From positions 124,001-188,000 of the forward strand of contig NZ_MUGW01000020.1 in assembly GCF_002217285.1 (NCBI RefSeq): a stretch of DNA of 64,000 bases, given 5' to 3'. Below the pieces are notes generated by a model. That model saw only the letters and a list, made by a program, of their open reading frames with translations, had not been told where the DNA came from and did no database searches. Both the position numbers and the translations under genes were made by a program. Source of the DNA: Flavobacterium hercynium (GTDB taxonomy: Bacteria; Bacteroidota; Bacteroidia; Flavobacteriales; Flavobacteriaceae). Position 1 is the stretch's first letter. Every line of letters begins with the position of its first letter. Positions 46,190-54,895 of this stretch are shown one piece after another.

Positions 46190-47727
46190 TTGTAGTAGTA
46201 TATCATAATAATAAAAGAGTTACAAACATTTCTTTAGAAAGAGATGAAGTTTTGTCCTTCAATAAAAATTTTGCTATTGCCTCAGTTTTAACAGATTTAG
46301 CTATACAATATCCAACATCAAAAATAATTTGGTGTCATGAAGATTATAAGTCAATATTAAATTTAGAAGAAATACGAGAACTACATCATCATAACAAGAT
46401 AATGCTATCTTATAAACCTGGTAGTTTTAATTTTTTGCCTAAACAAATTGGTTACGTTGAAGATTCTCTTTTTGTTAATATTAATAAAGATGTATCATAT
46501 CCTACATGGCAAATGAGTAGTATGGTTGGTGTTATTCATGCAACTGTACTGCTAGCATTATATAATAAAATAAAGCTTGATTCCAAATTTGAATATTATT
46601 TGAATTCACTTGCTAAAGTTTGTCAGCCTTTAGGGTTGTTATGCTATTCTGAACCAAAATTAATAAAAGAAAAGATTTCTTTTTATAATAAAAAATCTTC
46701 AAGTTTTGCACTTTTCAAATTTGTTAAACAACATTACAAGACTAGATGGATCTTTTTACTCTTTTTGAACTTAGTTATTTACGAATTTAAATTCCCTTTT
46801 TTGTCATTTGTGTACGGTTGTTTTTTTAAAAATAGAAATAATAGAAATATAAATTTAGATAATGTTGTATTTAACTCTTCGGATGATGAGAGTTATGATT
46901 TAAAAACGATTGACGTAGTAATTCCTACGATTGGTAGAAAGAAATATTTACATAATGTTTTAAAAGATTTATCACAGCAGACACATTTACCAAAAAACGT
47001 GATAATTGTAGAGCAAAATCCTTTCCTAAAGTCTATATCAGAACTTGATTATATAACATCAGAAAGTTGGCCCTTCAAAATAAAACACATTTTTATTAAT
47101 AAATCTGGAGCTTGTAATGCAAGAAATTTGGCTTTAGACGAAATTGAAAGCGAGTGGATTTTTTTTGCTGATGATGACATTAGATTTGATAATTCTTTTA
47201 TAAGAGAGGCATCTGTATTAATGTCTAAGTATGAAAGTAAAGCAGTTACTTTTAGCTGTTTACAGAAAAATGAAAAAGTGTTTTATAAAGAAATATTTCA
47301 ATGGACTACTTTTGGCTCAGGCTGTAGTATCGTTAAAAGTGAAATAGTTAAAAATATTCGCTTTGATATTAAATATGAATTTGGATTTGGTGAAGATTCG
47401 GATTTTGGAATGCAAATTAGAAATATGGGAAATGATGTTTTATATTTTCCATCCCCAGAGATTTTGCATTTAAAGGCACCAATAGGCGGTTTCAGAACAA
47501 AACCTGATTTACTTTGGAATAATGATGAAATTAAACCAAAGCCTTCCCCGATGGTTATGCTTTACAAAATCAAGCATGAAACGGAACAGCAACTTAGAGG
47601 GTATAAAGTAATTTTGTTTTTTAAATTTTATAGCAAACAGTCTATTAAAAATCCTATAAAGTACTTTTTAAATTTTCGCAAAGAATGGAAACAGAGTGTC
47701 TATTGGGCTAATTATCTTAATCAATAA
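46186..47727 (+). CDS. Two-part GT2 glycosyltransferase with a divergent N-terminal region
   Basis: A 513-residue protein, clearly longer than the 280-340 residues of the other GT2 proteins here. The GT2 domain occupies the C-terminal half: TIDVVIPTIGRKKYLHNVL near residue 244, VEQNPF, GACNARNLALDE near 309, FFADDDIRFD near 327, and GFGEDSDFGMQIRNMG near residue 403. Residues 1-235 hold IIWCHEDYKS, SYPTWQMSSMVGVIHATVLLAL and two hydrophobic stretches around 185-215, and could be a decayed or specialised second transferase unit. The gene starts at a TTG overlapping the previous stop. Donor and role of the extra half are unknown. Confidence 0.8.
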   Translation: MIVVVYHNNKRVTNISLERDEVLSFNKNFAIASVLTDLAIQYPTSKIIWCHEDYKSILNLEEIRELHHHNKIMLSYKPGSFNFLPKQIGYVEDSLFVNINKDVSYPTWQMSSMVGVIHATVLLALYNKIKLDSKFEYYLNSLAKVCQPLGLLCYSEPKLIKEKISFYNKKSSSFALFKFVKQHYKTRWIFLLFLNLVIYEFKFPFLSFVYGCFFKNRNNRNINLDNVVFNSSDDESYDLKTIDVVIPTIGRKKYLHNVLKDLSQQTHLPKNVIIVEQNPFLKSISELDYITSESWPFKIKHIFINKSGACNARNLALDEIESEWIFFADDDIRFDNSFIREASVLMSKYESKAVTFSCLQKNEKVFYKEIFQWTTFGSGCSIVKSEIVKNIRFDIKYEFGFGEDSDFGMQIRNMGNDVLYFPSPEILHLKAPIGGFRTKPDLLWNNDEIKPKPSPMVMLYKIKHETEQQLRGYKVILFFKFYSKQSIKNPIKYFLNFRKEWKQSVYWANYLNQ

Positions 47728-47729
47728 AC

Positions 47730-48737
47730 ATGAAGTTTTCCTTAATAATTTGTACGTATATGCGGCCTGAACCGTTGCTAAAATTATTGCAATCAGTTCA
47801 GCAGCAAAGCCTATATCCTAATGAGGTATTAATTGTTGACGGATCATTAGATAATGAAACGGAATTGGTTTTGAAAGATAATCAATTCAATCATTTAGAA
47901 TATTTTTTGGTAGAGGATCAAGATCGTGGATTGACCAAACAAAGAAATTTCGGTATTAATAAAGTAAATGAAACTACAGAAATTGTTTGTTTTCTTGACG
48001 ATGATACAGTTTTAGAAAGTGATTATTTTGAAAATTTACTGCATACTTACAATGTATTTCCTCAAGCATTAGGAGTAGGAGGTTACATTTGCAACGAAAC
48101 GAAATGGGATAAAGTACCAGATAATTATACTGCAAAAGATAATGAGTTTTATTTTGATGGGTGGAAGCGTAAAGATGGAAGCCGATTTATTTTGAGAAAA
48201 AAACTGAAGCTGGATAGCAATTGTCCACCAGGTTTCTCGCCCTTGTTTTCGCACGGAAGAAGTGTTGGTTTTTTACCACCAAGTGAAAAGACATACGAAG
48301 TAGAGCAATTAATGGGCGGTGTTTCCTCTTTTAGAAGATCTGTTTTTAAAGACTTTTCATTTTCAACCTATTTTGAAGGTTATGGATTGTATGAAGATGC
48401 AGATTTTACATTGAGGCTTGCAAAAACAGGAAAACTATATCTTAACACTAAAGCTAGATTAAATCATTTTCATGCTGCATCAGGAAGACCAAATCAGTAT
48501 AAGTATGGAAAAATGGTAGTGCGAAATGGTTGGTATGTCTGGAAGGTTAAAAACCCGAAACCAAATTTAAAAGCCCGAATCAAATGGCATTCAATTACAA
48601 TATTATTAACGTTAATACGATTTAGTAATACGCTTACATCAAAAAATAAAAAAGCATCTTTTACAGAAGCAGTAGGAAGAACAATAGGATGGTGGAGTTT
48701 GTTTTTTAATAAACCAAAGCCAAAACAAAACAGATAA
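47730..48737 (+). CDS. GT2 family glycosyltransferase
   Basis: A 335-residue GT-A transferase. KFSLIICTYMRPEPLLKLLQSV opens it, then EVLIVDGSLDNET near residue 32, GLTKQRNFGINKV near 70, VCFLDDDTVLESDYF (metal-binding) near 89, and FEGYGLYEDADFTLRLAKTG near residue 210. The form of the last motif suggests a processive-like or rhamnosyltransferase-like branch, without proof. It begins two bases after the previous stop, and the next start follows its stop directly. Confidence 0.88.
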   Translation: MKFSLIICTYMRPEPLLKLLQSVQQQSLYPNEVLIVDGSLDNETELVLKDNQFNHLEYFLVEDQDRGLTKQRNFGINKVNETTEIVCFLDDDTVLESDYFENLLHTYNVFPQALGVGGYICNETKWDKVPDNYTAKDNEFYFDGWKRKDGSRFILRKKLKLDSNCPPGFSPLFSHGRSVGFLPPSEKTYEVEQLMGGVSSFRRSVFKDFSFSTYFEGYGLYEDADFTLRLAKTGKLYLNTKARLNHFHAASGRPNQYKYGKMVVRNGWYVWKVKNPKPNLKARIKWHSITILLTLIRFSNTLTSKNKKASFTEAVGRTIGWWSLFFNKPKPKQNR

Positions 48738-49853
48738 ATGAAATTTGCCATAATTACGCATGTTGTCCATATTAAAGATAACAATCATTATTTAGGTTAC
48801 GCCCCTTATGTGCGTGAAATGAATATTTGGTTAAAGTATGTAGACGATGTAATTATTGTTGGACCAGTAGAAAAAAAGGCTCCAAGTACAATTGATATTG
48901 CATATGAGCATGATAAAGTTCATTTTAGAAAAATACCTAATATAAGTTTTACAAGTATTAAAAATATTTTCATTTCATTGTTTAAATTACCAGTCATTTT
49001 GTGGCAAATATTTTGGGCTATGAAAAGCGCTGATCATGTTCATTTGCGTTGTCCGGGAAATATTGGATTGCTAGGTTGTTTCGTTCAGATCTTATTTCCA
49101 TCAAAAATAAAAACAGCTAAATACGCAGGGAATTGGGATCCAAAAAGCAAACAACCTTGGACATACAAATTGCAAAAGTATATTTTGAACAACACATTCC
49201 TGACAAGAAATATGCAGGTTTTGGTTTATGGCAATTGGGAAAATCAATCAAAAAATGTAAAATCTTTTTTTACTGCAACTTATTCTGATGACGAAAAGAA
49301 AAGTATTGAGAAATCAAATTATGATGTAACGGAATTCATTTTTGTTGGAAGTCTGGTTCAAGGTAAAAATCCGTTATATGCTATTCAATTAGTTGAAGGC
49401 TTAATTAAAAAAGAAAAAAGTGTAGTCCTGAATATATACGGAGAAGGAATTGAAAGAGAAGCTTTAGAAAATTATATTGAGAAGAATCAACTAGAAAGAT
49501 TTGTTTTTTTGCAAGGAAATCAGACTTTAGAAACAGTTAAAAACGCTTATCAAAAAAGTCACTTTGTTGTTTTACCTTCAAAAAGTGAAGGTTGGCCAAA
49601 AGCAGTTGCCGAAGGAATGTTTTGGTCTTGCATACCAGTTGCTACATCAGTTTCTTGCTTACCTTACATGCTGGATTATGGTAATAGAGGAATTTTATTA
49701 ACGATGAATCTGGAGCAAGATCTACGTCAGATAGACGAAATACTTATTAATAAAGACAATTTAGTTGCCAAAAGTAAATTAGCAAAAGAATGGTCACAAC
49801 AATACACGACAGATGTTTTTGAATCTGAAATTAAAAAATTAGTTTCGAAATGA
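48738..49853 (+). CDS. GT4 family glycosyltransferase
   Basis: A 371-residue GT-B transferase. The N-terminal domain has THVVHIKDNNHYLGYAPYVREMNIW, HVHLRCPGNIGLLG near 95, and KYAGNWDPKSKQPW near residue 128. The donor domain starts at FIFVGSLVQGKNPLYAIQLV near 198, and EGWPKAVAEGMFWSCIPVAT near residue 282 contains the EX7E region with a glycine-rich variant. It directly follows the preceding stop codon and overlaps the next gene as ATGA. The donor sugar is unknown. Confidence 0.86.
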   Translation: MKFAIITHVVHIKDNNHYLGYAPYVREMNIWLKYVDDVIIVGPVEKKAPSTIDIAYEHDKVHFRKIPNISFTSIKNIFISLFKLPVILWQIFWAMKSADHVHLRCPGNIGLLGCFVQILFPSKIKTAKYAGNWDPKSKQPWTYKLQKYILNNTFLTRNMQVLVYGNWENQSKNVKSFFTATYSDDEKKSIEKSNYDVTEFIFVGSLVQGKNPLYAIQLVEGLIKKEKSVVLNIYGEGIEREALENYIEKNQLERFVFLQGNQTLETVKNAYQKSHFVVLPSKSEGWPKAVAEGMFWSCIPVATSVSCLPYMLDYGNRGILLTMNLEQDLRQIDEILINKDNLVAKSKLAKEWSQQYTTDVFESEIKKLVSK

Positions 49854-50926
49854 GAGTTGTACAAATTATAGATTCTTTAGAAGCTGGTGGGGCTGAACGA
49901 ATGGCAGTTAATTATGCCAATGCGCTTGTAAATAAAATAGAATTTTCAGGTTTAATTGCGACCAGAAAAGAAGGAGCCTTGAAAAATAAAATTGATTCAG
50001 GGGTTTCTTATTTATTTTTAGAAAAAAAGAAAAGTATTGATTTTAAAGCCATTTTTAAATTAAGGAGCTATATCAAAGTAAATAAAATTGATATTATTCA
50101 CGCTCACAGTTCTTCTTTTTTTATTGCAGTTCTGGTAAAATTAACCTTTCCTCGAATAAAAATAATTTGGCACGATCATTATGGAAGTCGGGCTAATGAA
50201 ACAAAAGAGAAGAATAAAGTTTTGATTTCTTTATCTGCTTTTTTCTCTTCTATTTTGGTGGTTAATCTTCAGCTAGAAGAATGGAGTAGAAAGTACATGA
50301 AATGTTCAAGCATAAGCTTTATTCCTAATTTTGCAGCTTCAGAAAAACAGACAGAGCAAATCACAAAATTGAAAGGTGAAGATGGTAAAAGAATAGTTTT
50401 TTTAGCTAATTTAAAAAATCCTAAAAATCATATTTTGGTTCTTAAATCTTTTTCAGAATTAAATTTGTACAAATCGGGTTGGAGCCTTCACTTAATAGGC
50501 AGAGATTACGAAGATTCCTATTCTAAAACCTTAAAAGATTTTATAAAATCAAATTCGCTGCTGGATCATATTCATTTGTATGGCGCAAAAGAAGATGTAA
50601 AATTTATTTTATCGCAAGCTTCTATTGGAATTTTAGCATCAACAGAAGAAGGATTTCCAGTAACTTTGCTTGAATATGCATTGGCCAATTTAGCAGTAGT
50701 TTCTACAAACGTTGGTTATTGCTCGACAGTGATTCAAAATAATAGTAACGGATTATTGTTCAATCCACTTTCCGATAAGCAGATTAACAATCAGTTGAAA
50801 AAAATTACTGAAGATGATTCGCTTGTAAAAACGCTAGCTGCTAATTTCAAAAAATCAGTTTTAAATAATTACTCAGAAGAAATCATAATAGAACAATTAA
50901 TTTTGGCGTATAAAAACAGTAAATAA
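49850..50926 (+). CDS. GT4 family glycosyltransferase
   Basis: A 358-residue GT-B transferase. It has the GT4 loop SLEAGGAERMAVNYANAL near residue 9, the HDHYGSR block near 105, donor-domain start RIVFLANLKNPKNHILVL near 181, and EEGFPVTLLEYALANLAVVST near 267, where the second glutamate of EX7E is kept. This pattern is close to enzymes that add galactose, mannose or rhamnose in capsule loci. It overlaps the O-antigen ligase-like gene by one base (TAATG). Confidence 0.87.
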   Translation: MRVVQIIDSLEAGGAERMAVNYANALVNKIEFSGLIATRKEGALKNKIDSGVSYLFLEKKKSIDFKAIFKLRSYIKVNKIDIIHAHSSSFFIAVLVKLTFPRIKIIWHDHYGSRANETKEKNKVLISLSAFFSSILVVNLQLEEWSRKYMKCSSISFIPNFAASEKQTEQITKLKGEDGKRIVFLANLKNPKNHILVLKSFSELNLYKSGWSLHLIGRDYEDSYSKTLKDFIKSNSLLDHIHLYGAKEDVKFILSQASIGILASTEEGFPVTLLEYALANLAVVSTNVGYCSTVIQNNSNGLLFNPLSDKQINNQLKKITEDDSLVKTLAANFKKSVLNNYSEEIIIEQLILAYKNSK

Positions 50927-52275
50927 TGAAAACCTTTAAATTGTCTTATACGTATATTGTTATAATTCATGGCTTAATTGCTTTGGCTGTTTTTGTATTA
51001 CCACTTTTGTCTAAGTTAATTGCATTATTAATTCCGATTATAGGTTTTTATATTGTCTATAAAAACGAGAATAAGAACAATGAAGTTATTTTAGTTGCAG
51101 CTTATCTTGTTGGTATTGAGGTTTTTTTAAGGATGACAGGAGGAAACCTTAATAACGAGTATGTAAAACTTACTGTTATATTCTTTATGTTTTTAGGCAT
51201 GGTGTACAGTAATTTTGCAACCAATGCATTTATTTATTGGTTCTTTCTGATTTTGCTAATTCCTGGTGTTTTAGTTACCGCTACAGAGATCAATGTAGAT
51301 GTAGACGTTAAAAAGTCTTTAGTTTTTAATTTATCAGGTCCCGTTTGTCTAGCAATTAGTGCGATTTATATGTTTAAGAGGAAAGTTCTTTTTACAGATT
51401 TGCAAAATATAATGGTAGCTATGGGATTACCTATATTTACAACGGCGACTTATTTGTTTTTATATAATCCAAGTGTGAGAGATGTAGTAACCGGAACGCA
51501 ATCTAATTTTGAGACTTCCGGAGGTTTTGGCCCCAATCAGGTCTCAACAATTTTGGGTTTAGGAATATTTATTTTTTTTACACAATTGATTTTATTCTCT
51601 AAAACAAAAGTAGCAATGTTTTTAAACGGAATAATGTTGTTGTTTATTAGTTATCGTGGAATTGTAACTTTTTCGAGAGGAGGAGTTATCACTGCGATTA
51701 TAATGATTGGCTGTTTGCTGTTTTTATTGTATTATTTTTCGAATGATAAAGGAAAAGGGAAATTTACTTTAGTTTTTATTTTAACCGCTTTAATGGGACT
51801 AGGAACCTGGACCTACAGTTCTATCCAGACGAGAGGATTAATTGAAAAACGATATGCCAATCAGGATGCTGCAGGAAGAACAAAAAAGGATCGTTTAGGT
51901 GGTCGTGAAGAAATTATGGATTCTGAGATAGCATTATTTTTAGATAATCCAGTAATGGGAGCAGGAGCAGGAATGGGAAAAAATATTCGAAAAGTATCTT
52001 CGGGTATGGATGTTGCCTCTCATAACGAAATAACGCGGATGTTAAGTGAACACGGAATCTTTGGAATCTTAGGATTGATTCTGCTTTTTTTAACTCCCAT
52101 CATATTTTACATTTACAATAAACAACATTTATATTTTTTATCGTTTTATGTATTTTGGCTTTTAACTATAAATCATGCTGCTATGCGAACCGCTGCCCCC
52201 GCGTTTGTCTATGCTTTGATGCTACTATTAGTAGAAGTTAAAATTCCGGAAAAAGTAAAAGAAGCAACAGATTAA
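50926..52275 (+). CDS. O-antigen ligase / polymerase family membrane protein (Wzy_C domain)
   Basis: A 449-residue protein with about twelve membrane segments. The large periplasmic loop lies around residues 295-365 and contains GGREEIMDSEIALFLDNPVMGAGAGM and SHNEITRMLSEHGIFG, the arginine- and histidine-bearing pattern of the Wzy_C/WaaL family. WaaL-type proteins join a lipid-linked glycan to lipid A-core; Wzy-type members polymerise repeat units. Because an ABC exporter and another Wzy-like protein are in the same locus, a ligase role is attractive here, though family members are hard to tell apart. Confidence 0.8.
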   Translation: MKTFKLSYTYIVIIHGLIALAVFVLPLLSKLIALLIPIIGFYIVYKNENKNNEVILVAAYLVGIEVFLRMTGGNLNNEYVKLTVIFFMFLGMVYSNFATNAFIYWFFLILLIPGVLVTATEINVDVDVKKSLVFNLSGPVCLAISAIYMFKRKVLFTDLQNIMVAMGLPIFTTATYLFLYNPSVRDVVTGTQSNFETSGGFGPNQVSTILGLGIFIFFTQLILFSKTKVAMFLNGIMLLFISYRGIVTFSRGGVITAIIMIGCLLFLLYYFSNDKGKGKFTLVFILTALMGLGTWTYSSIQTRGLIEKRYANQDAAGRTKKDRLGGREEIMDSEIALFLDNPVMGAGAGMGKNIRKVSSGMDVASHNEITRMLSEHGIFGILGLILLFLTPIIFYIYNKQHLYFLSFYVFWLLTINHAAMRTAAPAFVYALMLLLVEVKIPEKVKEATD

Positions 52276-52325
52276 GAATTTATAATACATTTGCCAAATT
52301 AAAATACCTAAAACCTACCTAACCA

Positions 52326-53720
52326 ATGTTTCTAAAAAAGAAAATTCATTTCGAAATTTCGGAGAGAAAAGTTCTGCTTCATATTTTTGATGCAATTTTT
52401 GTTATCTCGGCATTGCATTTACTGAGTAATATTGTCCATTTTCAATACTTCAAATTTTCATCAGCAAATTTTTATTGGGAAATAGTTTTAGTTCTATATA
52501 TTTATATGTTTGGTTCTATTTTCGAAATGTATAATTTACAAGTTGCCAGTAATCAGTTTCAAGTTTTAAAAAGCACTGTTTTTACCGCTACAACAACTGT
52601 TTTTTTCTATATTTTAACGCCTATTATAGCGCCTGGATTACCAGAAAAGCGTCTTTCTATAGTTATATTTTATTTTGGAGTTCTATGTTCCTTATTAGCC
52701 TGGCGTTATATCTATGTATACTTTTTGGCGACGCACCGTTTTGTACAAAATGTAGTTTTAATTTGTGATCAAAATGAGGTGGAGGAATTAGTATTAGGCC
52801 TTGAGAATGTCGATCCTCATTATAAAATAATTGGTTTTGTAAATTCAGATTCTGTTTCAGAAAGAAATATTGATTTTCAGTATGTAAAAGAAATACAAAA
52901 AGAAGAATTAAAAGATTTTGTGATACAAAATAATGTGGCAGAAATTGTAATCGCCTCTCAAAAGACAGATGGAATTACACCTGATTTGTATCAACAACTA
53001 CTTCATTTGTTAGAGCTGGGTAATATAATCAGAGAGTATACACAAGTTTACGAGAGTAAAACCCAACGTATACCGGTACATTATATCTCCAGAGATTTTT
53101 ACAGATTTTTCCCTTTTAGCAGAAGTAACAATAATAAATTGTACCTGCTTTTAATTCGTATTCTCGAATATTTTTTCTCATTCTTGGGGTTATTATTTTG
53201 CGTTGTTTTTATACCATTTATTTATATTGGAAATTTTATAGGCAATAAGGGAAGTTTGTTTTACACACAGGAGAGAGTGGGTAAAAACGGAGTGGTGTTT
53301 GAAATATATAAATTTAGGTCGATGGTTCAGAATTCTGAAGCAAACGGAATTGTTTTTGCCACTTCAGGAGATAAACGGATCACTCCATTTGGGCGTTTTA
53401 TGCGAAAAACAAGGATAGATGAGCTGCCACAGTTTTTTAATGTTTTAAAGGGAGATATGGCAGTAATAGGGCCTAGACCTGAACGTCCGTTCTTTGTGAA
53501 TGAAATTGCTCAAATAATGCCTTTTTATGAAACACGACACGTTATTAAGCCAGGTCTTACGGGTTGGGCACAAGTAAACTATTCTTATGGAGAATCTATA
53601 GAAGAAAGTTTAATAAAACTACAGTACGATCTATACTACATCAAACATAGAAGTGTTTTCCTTGATTTGAGTATTACTTTTAAAACGATAACAACCATCT
53701 TGTTTTACCGAGGTCAATAA
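52326..53720 (+). CDS. WcaJ-like undecaprenyl-phosphate sugar-1-phosphate transferase
   Basis: A 464-residue polyprenyl glycosylphosphotransferase. Four membrane segments fill residues 15-145, followed by a Rossmann-like region, a fifth hydrophobic hairpin near 278-300, and the catalytic bacterial sugar transferase domain: YKFRSMVQNSE near 335, TRIDELPQFFNVLKGDMAVIGPRPERP near 362-388, and GLTGWAQVNYSYGES near residue 415. It attaches a hexose-1-phosphate or similar to undecaprenyl phosphate. A TACATTTG (-7-like) lies at 52286-52293 in the 50-base leader, without a clear -33 element. It ends the locus, three bases from a convergent gene. Confidence 0.92.
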   Translation: MFLKKKIHFEISERKVLLHIFDAIFVISALHLLSNIVHFQYFKFSSANFYWEIVLVLYIYMFGSIFEMYNLQVASNQFQVLKSTVFTATTTVFFYILTPIIAPGLPEKRLSIVIFYFGVLCSLLAWRYIYVYFLATHRFVQNVVLICDQNEVEELVLGLENVDPHYKIIGFVNSDSVSERNIDFQYVKEIQKEELKDFVIQNNVAEIVIASQKTDGITPDLYQQLLHLLELGNIIREYTQVYESKTQRIPVHYISRDFYRFFPFSRSNNNKLYLLLIRILEYFFSFLGLLFCVVFIPFIYIGNFIGNKGSLFYTQERVGKNGVVFEIYKFRSMVQNSEANGIVFATSGDKRITPFGRFMRKTRIDELPQFFNVLKGDMAVIGPRPERPFFVNEIAQIMPFYETRHVIKPGLTGWAQVNYSYGESIEESLIKLQYDLYYIKHRSVFLDLSITFKTITTILFYRGQ

Positions 53721-53723
53721 AGC

Positions 53724-54857
53724 CTAGATAATAATTGGAATACGTTTTTTATTTCGAATAGCAACACGCACCAAAACAAAACCACTTGTAATAATAATTG
53801 GCAGGACAATTACAAAATGAGCTTTGTTAATCATAACAAAAATGTACGCTACCAAAAACAAAAGATGCAGAAGAGCAAATCGGTAAGTCCATCTCTTATT
53901 ATTGGCGATTGATAGAAAAATCAAAATCAGTAAAAGCGGACTGAATAAAAGTACATTATAGTTCATTGCTAGTTCCTGATGGAAAGAATAGAAACCAACA
54001 CCAACAAAAAACACTCCCATTAAAGATAAGATCAAAAGGTAAATTTTGTCTACTAATTTATTATGTGCCAATACTACAAAACCAAGCAAGATTAAATAGG
54101 TGTAAATATTATTCCACCAAGATGTTGGAGTTTCTTTTTCAAAAAGTAATAATGTTTTCGTTTTCCCAGCTAATGGTTTATTTTGATAAGTAGTCTCTTC
54201 AAGGCTGTTTTTTAAGTCAAAAGGCAAAAAGATACTTGTGCCTAACTGATCTACTTTTGTACCAAAAATAATGCTTGTTCCTAACTTTTCATAGAAATGA
54301 CCATCGAAGTAAGGATATAAAATGGATCTATACGTTATATCAGTATCATGTTTTTTTGCAATTACCTTTCCCTTTAAACTTGTGTTAATCACATCGACTA
54401 CCATCGAAGTGCAATTTTTGTCAATAAATTTATAAGTGTAATAACGATTGTCAGAGAATAAGGTCGTGTTTAATTGATCAAAAAGCTTTTGTTTTAATTC
54501 AGGAGAAATAAGCAGTTCCTGTTCAAAAACACTTCTTCTTTCACTAGTGTAATTATCTAAAAATTCCGCAAAAGAAATTGCAGATACAAAATATTGTAAA
54601 TCTCCTTTTGCAAATTTCGCAACAAAATTAGGAGTTCTAAAATCGAAATTTCCATAATTATAAGCAATGTCAAGATTGTTAACAGGATCAAGAACTCTTA
54701 TAGCTGTGTGGCCAAAAAAAGTGTAACTTTCATTTCCCAGTCCACAAGTAATAACACTGATTTTTGCCTCTTTTGATAAAGGTACATTTTGACTAAAACC
54801 AAAAAAACTTAGTAATAATAAACTAAAAAGTGTTGTTTTGAAAAGGACATTTTTCAT
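53724..54857 (-). CDS. DUF4105 / Lnb N-terminal periplasmic domain protein
   Basis: A 377-residue protein with an N-terminal signal peptide or anchor (KNVLFKTTLFSLLLLSFFGFSQ), a periplasmic domain to about residue 235, and four to five C-terminal membrane segments. The periplasmic part has ISVITCGLGNESYTFFGHTAIRV near residue 33, NYGNFDFRTPNFVAKFAKG near 67, and KFIDKNCTSMV near 143, matching the DUF4105 family with possible Cys/His active-site residues. Family members are common in Bacteroidota, and a related domain occurs in the lipoprotein N-acyltransferase Lnb, but the reaction of this type is uncertain. It is convergent with the WcaJ-like gene. Confidence 0.82.
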   Translation of the reverse strand: MKNVLFKTTLFSLLLLSFFGFSQNVPLSKEAKISVITCGLGNESYTFFGHTAIRVLDPVNNLDIAYNYGNFDFRTPNFVAKFAKGDLQYFVSAISFAEFLDNYTSERRSVFEQELLISPELKQKLFDQLNTTLFSDNRYYTYKFIDKNCTSMVVDVINTSLKGKVIAKKHDTDITYRSILYPYFDGHFYEKLGTSIIFGTKVDQLGTSIFLPFDLKNSLEETTYQNKPLAGKTKTLLLFEKETPTSWWNNIYTYLILLGFVVLAHNKLVDKIYLLILSLMGVFFVGVGFYSFHQELAMNYNVLLFSPLLLILIFLSIANNKRWTYRFALLHLLFLVAYIFVMINKAHFVIVLPIIITSGFVLVRVAIRNKKRIPIII

Positions 54858-54895
54858 GATTTAAAATTTTAAGAAGTGTAGTGGTTGTGTAAATA

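Noticed and set aside
1-53720. Anti-phage defence or mobile element hidden in the locus
   Set aside because: Every gene in this stretch has a credible glycan-synthesis, modification or export role; no transposase, integrase, nuclease, TIR or toxin signature was seen.
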